From Ceratotherium simum simum (Eukaryota > Chordata > Mammalia > Perissodactyla > Rhinocerotidae), in NCBI RefSeq assembly GCF_000283155.1, contig NW_004454229.1, forward strand, positions 1,228,481 to 1,292,480: a stretch of DNA of 64,000 nt. The letters are read 5' to 3'. A model generated the notes under the pieces. That model had not been told where the DNA came from. It did no database searches and was given only the letters and a program-made list of their open reading frames with translations. Position numbers and translations under genes: made by a program. This document shows, in pieces, positions 1-11,700 of the stretch; positions within the stretch are counted from its first letter, which is position 1; each line of letters opens with the position of its first letter.

Positions 1-240
1 TTTTCTCTTTTTTTCTTAGTAAGCCTGGCTAAGGGTTTGTCGATTTTGTTTATCTTCTCGAAGAACCAACTCTTTGTTTCATTAATCCTTTCTATCCAAC
101 AATTTTTTTAAGTGGTAGGGTGAACATGTAATGGTAATATGTCAAAAATGTTGAAGCTGGGTAATAGGTATACTGGACTTCATCACTCCATCCTCTCCAC
201 TTTTAGTATGTTTTTAATTTTTCATATTAATGAGGTTAGA
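1..240. repeat. LINE-1 ORF2 fragment (minus) followed by an old LINE 3'-end-like piece
   Basis: Positions 1-101, reverse complemented, match the L1 ORF2 segment between the endonuclease and reverse transcriptase domains (the motif around the 'KQRVGS' region). From about 115 to 235 the text resembles an old L1-type 3' end (GTTGAAGCTGGGTAATAGG). The second part is less certain. It lies in SPATA6 intron 3. Confidence 0.6.
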
Positions 241-1754
241 GGACAATAAAAGATCGCAAAACTGAGAGGGGGGAAAAACATACAAGAAAAAGGGGCCCAA
301 AGCTCACAAGAGAGGTCAGGGCTGAAGACTGCTGTGGATGTCATCAGAAGATAGGTAATACGTGAAGCCAAGTCTTTGGAGAGTATCATATAAGGAAAGA
401 GGAAAAAGTCAGCAAAAAGAGATCAGAGAAGTGAAGCCAGTGGAATACCAATATTCAAAGACAGGGCAGAGAAATATGAATCTGAGGAGGATATCAAAAA
501 GAGGAATGTCAGTGGTGTGGGAAGAGAACTAAAAGAAAAACTGAATCAGGGACACCAAGGCGAGAAAGTTTCTAAATAATAATAACCACTAAGTACTCTT
601 CTTATGCCCCCAAATTTCCAATCTAAGAGAAAAAAAAAACATTTGTGTTTTTCTAATAGAAGAATTTCAGAAGGTTGAGAGATATAATTATCTTCATATT
701 TGCTAAGCTGTACAGTTTCCCCGATACTGAACAAGATGTTCAGAAAATATTAAAGTCATATACCCACTAGCACCAAATTGCTACCTAGCTAGTCTGCGAC
801 AGTGGAAGATAGAATACCAAGGGCCAGAACAGCTATAAAAAAATAAATAAAATATTGACACTGGCCATAAAGAGTTCTCTGGAGAAGAGTCACTAAACTA
901 GAAGCTCCCTAAAGGTAAGAGGACGAGCGGCCCTAATCCTCCCTGTATGCCCAGATTCCAGCATGATGCCAGGTGCCATGTTTCTACATTGCTAGAGTCC
1001 CAACAGGGTGTGGAAGGGGGAAGGTGTAGAGGAGATGGCTGACATTGATGATGCCCAATATTGTTGGCCTTTTGAGCCACAGTTATATATTAGACCAATC
1101 TAGTGCTCCTGGATCCCTTTCTAATTACAAGGATAAATAACAGAGCTTTTCCTTTCTTACCCAGAGCTTGAATAACTTATTCCCAAATGTATACCTTTAC
1201 ATTGCTGCTCTCACAAATAGTTGTACCTTTTTATAGTTGATTCCTAATACTTTAAAGAATTTACTGTTATCCACAGCCTTGAAAATGTCTCTCTCAAATA
1301 ATTTATTAACATATTGAATGTAATACAAAATGCAAAAGCATATATATTTTAAGGTACCCTTACTTCAATCTTCTATTATTTACTCTCTTGATTTTCAATA
1401 CACTAAGGTTAAAGACATATTTTTGTTTGCAGGGCAAAGTCCCACCTAATATGAATCTCTACCCTTACATCATAAACACTCTATATCATATTAATCAATA
1501 AAAAGTTCAAATAAGTCTCTGTGTTTTCCACAGACCAAACACACAAAGAGGAAAATTTTCCAGCCTTTCTGCAGCACGTGTATTTTTTTATTATTTCCAG
1601 GTATATTCTGAAATTCTATAAAGTGCAAAAAAAAGTCTCAGCTCAGGATTTTTTAAATTCTTATTAGACCCTTTTAAACTTTTATCTAAGCCCAAGATTA
1701 AAAAGTATAATTCTAAAATGTCTTAGAATTGGGAATTAAAAGTTCAAAACTTAC
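241..1754. other. SPATA6 intron 3 sequence, no exon seen
   Basis: AT-rich, mostly unassigned sequence. No splice-bounded open frame matches the next SPATA6 exon on the minus strand. Short open frames here have no recognisable domain and are taken as chance. Confidence 0.5.
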
Positions 1755-1803
1755 ATTCAAGCTGTGCAACCACATCTCCAGGGTCTACTGCTTCAGGGAA
1801 CAC
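1755..1803 (-). CDS. SPATA6: SPATA6 coding exon 3
   Basis: A 49-bp exon reading VFPEAVDPGDVVAQLE plus the first base (T) of a split codon, which continues exon 2 (FEK|VFP) in phase 0. The acceptor dinucleotide AG is at 1805-1804 after a tract that is only moderately pyrimidine-rich (TCTCTCACTAAG). The donor GTAAGT is at 1754-1749. The next family residue is Tyr, consistent with a codon split after T. The exon lies within a longer open frame (1744-2031), but only this part matches the family; the rest is intron. Confidence 0.93.
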
Positions 1804-2035
1804 CTTAGTGAGAGAACGGAGAGGGAAGCAGGATGGAGAAGTGGAAGTGAGAGAAAGATATATATAAAACAGTCGTTGTTTTTTTCCCCTCTCGTTCCCA
1901 AAACATTCCTTTCCCAACCAAAGAAACTTGACATCATTGAGAACTGTCACTTCCCCTGTGCTTCCCATGATCACTATGGAAGATTTATTATAGCTGGCTC
2001 CGCCTCCCTCTCCAACTTCGTCTGCTAGCACTCTT

Positions 2036-2470
2036 CTTCCCTTTGTTTGTTACCATGGTCATACTGGCCTTCGTGGTGTTCCTCCACCTCATCAAGCTTA
2101 TTCCCAGGAAGAAGCCTTTATATTTGCCATTCCTCTGCTTAGAATGCTTTTCCCCCAGACCTTCAAATAATTGATACTGTCTCATAATTCAGGCTCAGCT
2201 TAGTAATACTACTGCTTTCTCTGACCATCCTTTAAAACAGACAATCCTCCTAATCCCTCAGTCCCTCTCTGTCCCCTTACCCTCCCTTATTCTCTTCATG
2301 ACACTTATCACTATCTAAAATTATATTATTTGTATGTTTACTTGATTATTGTCTGTTTCTCCTATTACAGTGAAAGCTCCAAGAGGGAAGGATGCTTGTC
2401 TTGTTTACCTAGTGCCCAGAACAGTGCACAAAACAGAACGGGAACTGGGTAATTATTTGTGGAGGAAAGG
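2036..2470 (+). repeat. L2 LINE 3'-end fragment
   Basis: Contains the typical L2 tail: pyrimidine-rich text, then TTGTCTGTTTCTCC, then 'gaaagctccaagagggaaggatgcttgtctt', then 'cccagaacagtgcaca'. It is antisense to SPATA6, in intron 2. It ends near a GGAA-rich simple repeat. Confidence 0.7.
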
Positions 2471-2512
2471 AAGAAGGAAGGAAGGAAGGGAGAGAAGGAA
2501 AGAGGGAAATAA
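2461..2512. repeat. (GGAA)n-like purine simple repeat
   Basis: Imperfect GGAAG/GAAG units forming a strand-asymmetric purine tract directly after the L2 tail. Confidence 0.8.
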
Positions 2513-2944
2513 AAAAGTGAGAAATATGATTGGTAATAATTAACCAAAAGCAGCAGTTTTAGAGGAAAAAAAGAAAAGAGACCTGTAGAAAGAAGTAACA
2601 AAAGACAGCCATAAGTAAAATATGACCTATTCTTACCTATTAATGTCTCCTCTCTTATCTTTTTTATGAAAATGATTACTTAGAATTCAAGGTGCTATAT
2701 TTTACATAAAGCCCACTAACACAATTTTAGAAATAAACTGATCTATCACAAATAAGGCAATTGATTCAATGCGTTATATAACGCATATTTATTTTCAAGC
2801 TTCCAGATTTAAGTTACAAAACTCCTTGTGAATTAAGTCAAAGTATATAGTCAGCAATAATAATGTGTCTTCTGGGCTTTTATTCAAAATTTAGAAGTGC
2901 TTTGATTTTTTTTTGTTAATATTTGATCTGATATTTGAACTCAC

Positions 2945-3082
2945 CTTTTCAAACACCATTCTGGCATTGAAGACCAGTGGAAAAGTGGCTGGGACACATT
3001 GTGTCTTTTTGTATTGGCCAAACACACAGATGCTAAGATAGATGTCCTCCTTGTCTTTCAGTAGCACTCCTGGACAAGTTAC
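2945..3082 (-). CDS. SPATA6: SPATA6 coding exon 2
   Basis: A 138-bp exon (46 codons) in phase 0 at both ends. The acceptor is TTTCAG just before 3082 and the donor is GTGAGT at 2944-2939. Translation begins [17 protein letters not shown], passes through a [18 protein letters not shown] stretch and ends RMVFEK, matching the conserved SPATA6 N-terminal domain directly after the exon 1 residues. There are no in-frame stops or frameshifts, so the exon looks functional. The annotated residues in this domain are among the best conserved of the family. Confidence 0.95.
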
Positions 3083-3301
3083 CTGAAAGAAATTAGATAG
3101 ATGGATGTAACTGCTTTATGAATTCCTTCAACTATCCTACTAAAATAACTTATAAAACATTACATAAAGAGAGTAGTCTGTTAAGCTAATAAAATACACA
3201 CACAAAAAAGAGAGAGAGATTCTAGTGTTTACAGAGTTAAATGAAATGCCTTTATAACATCCATCTCTCTGAGAAATCTATGATTTTTCCATTTGGTTAT
3301 T

Positions 3302-3353
3302 TGTGCCACATTCAAAGCTCTATGTACTGTGCCACATTCAAAGCTCTATGTAC
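3302..3353. repeat. 26-bp perfect tandem duplication
   Basis: Two identical 26-bp copies beginning TGTGCCACATTC lie head to tail at 3302-3327 and 3328-3353 in SPATA6 intron 1, 220 bp upstream of exon 2. Confidence 0.95.
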
Positions 3354-4084
3354 TGGCTCTTGGGACAGACACTAACAGTTATAAACAGTCAGCCTTAGGC
3401 GACCACTTTATGCTGAATGCTGACATAACCTTATTCAGCATCATTTAATCACAAAGGATTAAACTCAGCAGAAATAAAGCACTATACTAGAGGACAAAAA
3501 AAAAAATACCCATAAAAAGCACAAATCTGACCTGTATTACCCTAACTAGCAGCCCATACACACTCATGAAAAGTAATACGACAAAATTTCAAAGCTAGTG
3601 AATTATAAGTTTCTAGCCCAATGAAATATTTTTTAAATATGAAATTGCACTTAACTATCCTCATGATTGACAGAAAGTATAGGCATAAAATGTGGGGTTT
3701 CTGAAAAATACACAGCACTGTCTCTCCAGTCCCTGCCATTTTTCATTGTCAGGTATCAAACATACCCTTAATAAGATATTAAAGGCTCTCTAAAATTTGA
3801 ATCTAACCTACCCACATAGTAATATTACTCAACACTCCCTAATAATACAATCAAAGCATATTTTTTATTGTCCTCTGAATACACACATTACTTTCTTGTC
3901 TCACATTCTTCCATTATCTGGATTACTACTCCTTACTACTCTATTCCATCTCCTCTTAATTTACTGCCACCACTTCCCAAGGCTTACATCAACTGCCATC
4001 TCCTACACAACTGCCCTCTCTTGATTCACCAGCTATCATTATTCAATTCAATATAATTCAAACATTTATTATGAATTTACTATA

Positions 4085-4562
4085 CAGATGGTCCCCGAAT
4101 TAAGAAAGGTGCGATTTAATGATTTTCCAACTTTACGATAGTGCGAAATCGATATGTATTCAGTAGAAACATACTTAGAATTTTGAATTTTGATCTTTTC
4201 GTATCACATTACGGTACGTGGTAAAATACTCTCCTAATGCTGGGCAGCAGCAGGGAGCCACGATCATCAGGGTAAACAACTGGTACACTTACAACCATTC
4301 TATACCCATACAACCATTCTGTTTTTCACTTTCAATAAATTACAGGGGATATTCAACACTTTATTATAAAATAGGCTTTGTGTTAGAAGATTTTGCCCAA
4401 CTGTAGGCTAATGTAAGTGTTTTGAGCAAGTTTAAGGTAGGCTAGGCTAAGCTATGATGTTCAGTAGGTTAGGTGTAGTAAATGCATTTTCACCTTAAGA
4501 TATTTGCAACTTAGGATGGGTTTATCTGGATGTAACTCCATCGTAAGTCTAGGAAGATCTCT
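4085..4562. mobile_element. Tigger-class (pogo-like) non-autonomous DNA transposon
   Basis: Begins CAGATGGTCCCCGA and ends with a partly inverted match (...GTAAGTCTAGGAAGATCT). The interior has the typical alternating 'acttacgat'-derived motifs and the 'ggctaggctaagctatgatgtt' stretch. It carries no coding capacity. It is a fossil element shared by placental mammals; the subfamily is uncertain. Confidence 0.75.
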
Positions 4563-5214
4563 ATTAAAGTAAATATGTTTTAGATTCTCATAGCATTTTG
4601 TAGTTCTCTTAAGGACCTAATTACTGTCTCCATGTATTTTATTAAGTGGGTACATCTCACATCTTTTATTTGATTATAAATTCCCTAAGGTCAGAAATTT
4701 TATTCTCCTCATCAGTGTATCCAAAAACATAGACTTTCAGTATTAATAAGAAGGTTAGAGATTATCTAGTACAGCTTCAGATTTTTTATAAATGAAAACA
4801 ACAGACCCCCAAGAAGGTGTAGGTGATTTAAAGTCACACAGTCAATGAATTAACACAATACAGTGAAAGTGTTTCAACAGTGCCTGACAGAGCAGTCAAC
4901 CAATACTTGCTATAGTTGTTGTTAGACTGAAAACCATTACCATCTGCCATCGTAACAAACTATTGCATTGAATAAATGACTAAGACATCATGTCCGTTTG
5001 CACACAGCAGTTAAGATTACTTTCTATGTCAGTTATGTTGACTCCATCTACTTCTACTTCCTATTCTACTTCCCACTCTTGTCCTAATATATTTATTCCC
5101 TATTGATTGTTAAAATCTATTAAAATCAAGGTCCTCAGCAAATCTCATTCTATCCATCAGCTTCACTTCCTACTCTGCCTCATTAAAATCAGACCTGTTA
5201 GAGTCTGTCCAAAT

Positions 5215-5567
5215 CTGTGTTACTCAATGTGGTAGCTGCTAGCCACTAAAGCCTAGAGATGTGACTAGTCCAAATTGAGATGGACTGTAAGCGTAAAATA
5301 CAAGATTTTGGAGCTTGTGAAGACTTGTTCGAAAAGATTTTTAAGACTCATTACAAAAAACGATATAGAATATCTCACTAATAACTTTTATATTAATTAC
5401 ATGTTAAAATGATAATACTTTGAATATATTGATTTAAATAAAATTATTATTAACATCAATTTTATCTACTTCTTTTAAGTTTTTAATGTACCTAGAAGAA
5501 AATTTAAAATTACATCTTTGGCTCTAATTTGTGGCTCATATGATATTTCCATTGAACAGCACAGTTC
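5215..5567. mobile_element. Probable non-autonomous DNA transposon (hAT-like)
   Basis: The segment reads from 'ctcaatgtggtagctgctagccac' to 'tccattgaacagcacag'. It has the composition and end motifs of a common mammalian short-TIR element and a poly(AT) interior. The exact family is not recognised with certainty. Confidence 0.5.
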
Positions 5568-7241
5568 TAATTGTCCTCACTGGAAACTGAGTCTCTTTCC
5601 AATTTGTAATATATGCAAAAAGGCATGACTTTTTTCTCATCCTTAATTCTACAAATTCTGCCACCTTTAAAGGAATACTCTGTAGCTTTCCAAAAAGAAA
5701 GCAGGAAAAGCGGGTTAAAAAAATCAGATGGAACAAATAGAAAATAAATAGCAAAGTGGTTGACTTCAACCAACCATATGGATAATTATATAAATGTAAA
5801 TATTCTAAGAATTCTAATTAAAATGCAGAAATTGTCAGATAGGACAAAAAAGCAGGACATGATATGCTGTCTCCAAAAAAATCACTTTAAGGTAAAGACA
5901 CATAAAGAAAAAGCACTTTCAGAATGGTGGAGCAAATATCTCCAAAAATCAGCCTCTATAAAAGCAATGAGAACACTACCAAAAACTATCAAAATCAACT
6001 TTTTGCAGTTCTAGAAATTAACCAGAGGTTTGCAACAATATGAGGAGGAATTTATCCAATAAAAATAGCCGAATTTTGATAAAAACAGTAATATTGTGGT
6101 GTTTTAACATACTCTATTCCCAATCCCCTCTACTTAAGTCTTCTGTAGCCTTGAAAACCAAAGCCCTTACAATCAAGGTAGCCATGAAAACCAGCAGCCC
6201 CACAGCCACTAGAAAAGAACAGGTTTAGAACTACCCAAAAGCTGCATCCCCAGGGAACTGTCTTTATTTGACCTGTCTGAAAGTACCATGGAAACCCCCA
6301 TTCACAGAGCTTCTCTTTATTTGGCCCAAATCAGAGCTTACTCACTGCAAACAGCCTTTCTCCCGAAGGTGTTTGTCAAAAACAATCAGCAGCAATTGTT
6401 TAACATCAGATGCCTAAGGCAGTGATCACAATTGGGGCAAAAAATAAGCTGATCAAAAAACTCACAAGTTGGGGGGTGTCTTTGACAGGCTATGTTATAT
6501 TCTTGGCAATTTAGAAAATCAAGCACATGTGCAGGGCTGTGTGCATGCCTAGAAATAACCTGAGGAAGCCCTGATCTCTCATTTCTGGCTGACCTTGAGG
6601 CTTTGGGAAAGTTGGAAGTGAAGGCTACGACAGAGTTGTAAAGTGCCTGCAGGGCACAGAAAGCATGCCCCAACGTGCATACACAGATCCTCAGCAAAGG
6701 CTGGGAGATTTACTCGTTCAAGGAATTCAAGGAAATATAAGTCCAGTCATTAGCGAGCCACAAAGCTAACTGAGCGGACACTTCAGTGGCCACAAGTACA
6801 ACAAAGAATACAGACTTTATTCAGGAAATAACTAAAAAAACAAAAAGTAACAACCACAACAGCAAACAATACACCCTGGGAAATAGGAAGAGTCTGAATA
6901 ACAGAGTCCCACATTCTATTATTTAAAATGTCTAGTTTTCAACAAAAATTATGACATGCAAAGAAGTAACAGCACGGCCCATACACATGGAAAAAGGCAG
7001 TCAATATAAACTGTCCCTGAGGAAGCCCAGAAGTTGGGCTTACTAAACAAAGACTTTAAATCATCTATTATAAATATGGAAAAGGACCAAAGGAAACCTT
7101 GTCTAAAGATCTAAAGGAAAAGTATGGCAACATGGTAATGATGCCTCATCATATAGGGAATATCAATAAATATATAGAAATTATATTAGAAAAAAGAATG
7201 AAACAGAATTCTAGAGTTGAAAAGTACAAAAGAGAAATGTA

Positions 7242-7490
7242 GGCCGGCCTGGTGGCGCAAACGGTTAAGTGCACGTGCTCCGCTGCGGTGGCCCAGGGTT
7301 CACCGGTTTGGATCCCGGGCGCACACCGACGCACCGCTTGTTAAGCCATGCTGTGGCGGCATCCCATAGAAAGTAGAGGAAGATGGGCACGGATGTTAGC
7401 CCAGGACCAGTCTTCCTCAGCAAACAAAGAGGAGGATTGGCATTTGATGTTAGCTCAGGGCTAGTCCTCCTCACAAAAAAAAAAAAAAAA
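7242..7490 (+). mobile_element. ERE SINE, duplicated-tail form
   Basis: tRNA-derived head (GGCCGGCCTGGTGGCGCA, A box, then GGTTTGGATCC in the B-box position), the 'aagccatgctgtggcggc' block, then two copies of the 'gatgttagcycagg' module and an A tail of about 17. A possible 7-bp target-site duplication AGAAATG lies on both sides. It is inserted in LINE-1 ORF1. Confidence 0.9.
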
Positions 7491-8660
7491 GAAATGAAAA
7501 ATTCACTAGAGAAGCTCAAGAGCAGATATGAGCTGGCAGAAGAAAGAATCAGTGAACCTGAAAATACGTCAATTGAGATTATCCAGTCTGAGGAACAGAA
7601 AGAAAAATGAATATTCTCGGAGACCTGTGGGATCCCATCAAGTACAAAAACATAGATATAATGGGAGCCCCAGAAGGAGAGAAGAAAGGGCCACAAAAAA
7701 ATATGTGAAGAAATAATGGATGAAAACTTCCATAATTTAAAGGAAAGCAATTTACACATCCAACAAGCTCAAAGAACTCCAAACCACACACATCATTACC
7801 CAATTTTCGAAAGACAAAGATGAAGAGAGAATCTTGAAAGCAGCAAAAGAGAAGTGATTCAGCAGGTACCAGAAACCCTCAATAGGATTAACAGCTGATT
7901 TCCCATCAGAAACATGAAGCCAGAAGGAAGCAGGATGACTTATTGAAAGTGCTGGAAGAAGACTCTTTCAAACAAGAATTCAATATCCAGAAAAATTTTT
8001 CTTCAAAAAGCAAGGAAAACTAAGACATTCTCAGATAAACAAAAACAGATAATTCATCACTGCAGAACTTCCCTACAAGAAACACTAAAGAGAATTCTTC
8101 ATTTGAAATAAAAGGACACTAGACAGTAACTCATATCCACAAGAAAAAATAAAGGGAACTACACAGTTAAATAGAAAGGCAGTGTAAATGTTGTTTTCCT
8201 CTCTGATTTTTCCATTCTTATTTAAAATAAAATTACATAAGCAACAATTATTAAACTGTATTGATGGACTTATATATTTAAAGATGTAATTTGTATGACA
8301 ATAAAATCATTCAGAAGAGGAGAGGGAAAGGAACTAAATAGAAGCAAAGGGTTTGTGTACTATTGAAATTAAAAATGGTACTAATCCACACTAGACTGTT
8401 ATAAATTAAGAAGTTAATTGTGAACCCCAGGACAATCACTAAAAAAATAACTGAAATAATATAGTAATAGAAACAAGGGAATTAAAATGGTACACTAGAA
8501 AACAGTTAACACAAAAGAAGGCACTAACACAGAAATAGAGAAACAAAAAAAAGACATGACATACAGAAAACAAATAAAATAACAGAGATAAATCCTACCA
8601 TATCTGTGATTACATTAAAGGTAAATTGACTAAACACTCCAGTCAAAAGGTAGAGCTTGG

Positions 8661-8904
8661 GGCTGGCCTGGTGGCGCAGTGGTTAAGTGCACATGCTCCA
8701 CTTTGGCAGCCTGGGGTTCACACATTCGGATCCTGGGTGCGCACTGATGCACTGCTTGTCAAGCCATGCTGTGGTGGCGTCCCATATAAAGTAGAGGAAG
8801 ATGGGCATGGATATTAGCCCAGGGCCAGTCTTCCTCAGCAAAAAGAGGAGGATTGGCAACGGATGTTAGCTCAGGGCTGGTCTTCCTCACAAAAAAATTT
8901 AAAA
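8661..8904 (+). mobile_element. ERE SINE, duplicated-tail form, with 16-bp target-site duplication
   Basis: Head GGCTGGCCTGGTGGCGCAGT and B box GGTTCACACATTCGGATCC, two tail modules and an A-rich end. It is flanked by perfect AAAAGGTAGAGCTTGG copies at 8645-8660 and 8905-8920, proving retrotransposition into the LINE-1. Confidence 0.95.
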
Positions 8905-9076
8905 AAAAGGTAGAGCTTGGCAGAATGGATTAAAAGCTATATTCCAACTATATGTTGTCTACAACAGACACACTTTAGATTGCAAGTCACAAATGGGTTG
9001 ATAGTAAAAGAATGGAAAAAATATACTATGCAAGCAGTAAGCAAAAAAGACTACAGTGGTTATACTAATATCAGAC

Positions 9077-9340
9077 AAAATAGACATTAAAACAAAAATT
9101 GGTACTAAAAACAAAGAAGGACATTTTATAATGACATAATTAAAAACATATATAAGACATATTTCAAGAAGACATAACAATTATAAACATACATGCACGT
9201 AGAGTCCCAAAATAGACATTAAAACAAAAATTGGTACTAAAAACAAAGAAGGACATTTTATAATGACATAATTAAAAACATATATAAGACATATTTCAAG
9301 AAGACATAACAATTATAAACATACATGCACGTAGAGTCCC
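9077..9340. repeat. 132-bp perfect tandem duplication
   Basis: Copies 9077-9208 and 9209-9340 are identical base for base (starting AAAATAGACATTAAAAC, ending CGTAGAGTCCC). The surrounding LINE-1 is strongly decayed, so the duplication is much younger than the element, or it is an assembly error. Confidence 0.95.
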
Positions 9341-10150
9341 AAAATACATGCAGCAAAAAAAACAGGCATCTCTCCAAAGAAGATAAACAAATGGCCAATA
9401 AGCACATGAAAATATGTTCAAAACAATTAGTCATTAGGGAAATATAAATCAAAACCACAATGAGGTATCTCTTCACATCCACTAGGATGGCTAAAATCAA
9501 AAAGATGGACAAAGACAAGAGTTGGGGAGGATGCCGAAAAATTGAAACACTCATACATTCCTGACAGAAAAGTAAAATGGCACAGCCACTATGGAAAAAA
9601 TTAAACAGAGTTACCACAAGATCTAGCAATTCCTAGGTATATACCCAAGAGCACTGAAAACATATGTCAACACAAAAAATGCATAGAAAAGTACAGCAGC
9701 ATTATTCATAATAGCCAAAAAGTGTATACAACCCAAATATCCATCAATTGACGACTGGATAAGCAAATGTGGTATATCCATACAATGGAATATTATTTGG
9801 CCATAAAAAGTAATAAAGTACTGATAATACATGCTACAACATGGATGAACCTTAAAAAGATTATGCTAAGTAAAAGTAGGCATACACAAACGGCCATACA
9901 TTTTGTGATTCAATTTATAGAAATGGCCAGAATAGGCAAGACCATAGACCTAGAAATTAGACTAGTGGTAGCCAGGGGCTGGGGGAAGAGAGAGAATGGG
10001 GAATGGTTTTCTTTATGGGGTGACGAAAATGTTCTGGAATTAGTGGCAACTATTGTACAACTTTGTGAATATACTAAAATTTACAGAATTGTACATTTTA
10101 AAAGAGTGGATTTTATGATATGTAAACTATATCTCAATTTTTAAAAAATT

Positions 10151-11353
10151 AAAGATTCAAGATAAAAGCAAAACGACAGAAAAAGACACACCATGCATTC
10201 ACTAATCATAAGAAAGCTAGGGTGGCTATCTCAATACGATATAAAGTAGACCTCAGAAAGAGACAGATTACCAAGGTTAAAGTGGAACATTTCATATTGA
10301 TTAAAAATTTGATTTATCAGGAAGGTATAACAAAATTAAATGTGTAAGCACCTAACAATACAGTGTCAAAATAAATGAAGCAAAAAATTATATAACTGAA
10401 TTTCAACACTTTCCTCTCAGTAACTAATAAAGTAAGCAGTCAAAAAATTATTAAGAGTATAGAAAATGTGAACAACATTCAAGTAATTTGACCTAATTGA
10501 TATTCACATAATACTCCATCCAACAATAGAATACACATATTTTTTCCAAGTGCTCATGAAAACATTCATCAAGATAGATGATATTGTGAGCCATAAAACA
10601 AGTCTCAATAAACATAAAAGGACTAAAATTGTGCAAAATATATTCTCTAACCACATGAAATTAAACTAGAAATCAATAATAGGAAGATATCCAGAAAAAA
10701 ATCTAAACATTTAGAAATTAAACAATATATTCCTAAATCAATCATGAGTCAGAGAATTACAAGACAAATCAGAAAATACTTTCAACTGCATGAAAATGAA
10801 AAGACAGCATATCAGACTTTGCTAGATATAATTAATTCACTTCTAAAAGGTATATTACAGCATTAAATTTTAGAAATTCCCTCCAATTCTTTTACTGTAG
10901 AAAAGGCATTTGACGAAATTGCAGACCCATTCATGATGAAAGCTCCAAGCAAACTAGGGACTGAAGGAAATTTCCTCAGCTGATAAAGAATATCTACGAA
11001 AAAGCCTGACTCTGATATCATACATACTCAATGTGGAAAGAGTGAATGCTTCCCCCAAATACCAGCAAAAAGGTAAGGATGTCCACACTCAACATGTCTA
11101 TTCGACAATGTACTATGGTTCTACCAATGTGAAAGGACAAGAAAAAGAAATTTAAAAATAAAAAGAATTCAGATTGAAAAGGAAGAAGTAAAACTGAATC
11201 CATGTTCAGAAACATAATTGTGATCTACAATCTACAAAGTTGCTACTAGAAATAATAAGGAAGTTTAGCGATGGCACGGGATATAAGTTCAATATGCAAA
11301 ACTCAATTTTATTTCTCTCTTCTAGCAAAGACACTTATAAAATAAAATTTTTT
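10151..11353 (+). mobile_element. LINE-1 ORF2 relic (endonuclease to reverse transcriptase)
   Basis: The start repeats the endonuclease-domain text seen at 8.9-9.3 kb in diverged form. It then passes the 'ccatccaacaatagaatacac' and 'agccataaaacaagtctcaataaa' stretches, and a reverse transcriptase segment around 10900 ('gaaaaggcatttgacgaaat', EKAFD). It has many stops and is dead. Confidence 0.75.
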
Positions 11354-11368
11354 AAAATACCATTTACA

Positions 11369-11584
11369 GGGCTGGCCCCATGGCTTAGCGGTTAAAGTGC
11401 GGGCGCTCCGCTGCTGGCGGCCCGGGTTCGGATCCCTGGCGCGCACCAAGGCACCGCTTCTCCGGCCATGCTGAGGCCGCGTCCCACATACAACAACTAG
11501 AAGGATGTGCAGCTATGACATACAACTATCTACTGGGGCTTTGGGGGGAAAAATAAATAAAAATTATAAAAAAAAATAAAAAAT
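11369..11584 (+). mobile_element. ERE SINE, 'ctactggggcttt' tail form, with 15-bp target-site duplication
   Basis: Head GGGCTGGCCCCATGGCTTAG, B box GGTTCGGATCC, then the 'acatacaactatctactggg' tail and an A/T-rich end. Perfect target-site duplications AAAATACCATTTACA lie at 11354-11368 and 11585-11599. Confidence 0.95.
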
Positions 11585-11599
11585 AAAATACCATTTACA

Positions 11600-11700
11600 A
11601 GGGCCAGCTGGGTGGTGCAGTGGTTAAGTTCGCATACTCCGTTTCAGCCGCCCAGGGTTCGCGGGTCCGGATCCCAGGCATGGACCTACACCACTCACCT
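11600..11700 (+). mobile_element. ERE SINE fragment, 5' part only
   Basis: Only the tRNA-like head is present (GGGCCAGCTGGGTGGTGCAG through GGTCCGGATCCCAGGC and the first 'gacctacac'). It starts directly after the right target-site duplication of the previous SINE. The rest is missing and LINE-like 3'-end text follows. Confidence 0.8.

Larger units (their letters stand above)
5870..10150 (+). mobile_element. Old LINE-1 relic (5' region, ORF1, ORF2 endonuclease part, 3' end), internally deleted
   Basis: Plus-strand text follows LINE-1 order. A 5' UTR-like part comes first (about 5870-7080). ORF1 follows at about 7080-7860, with the coiled-coil stretch EEQKEK just after a SINE. ORF2 endonuclease-like sequence is at about 8620-9350. 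The ORF2 C-terminal and 3' end part is at 9355-10150 (typical 'ggtatatccatacaatggaatatta'). Most of the reverse transcriptase is missing. Many stops and frameshifts show it is dead. Two EREs (7242, 8661) and a 132-bp duplication (9077-9340) interrupt it. It could be more than one element. Confidence 0.7.
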
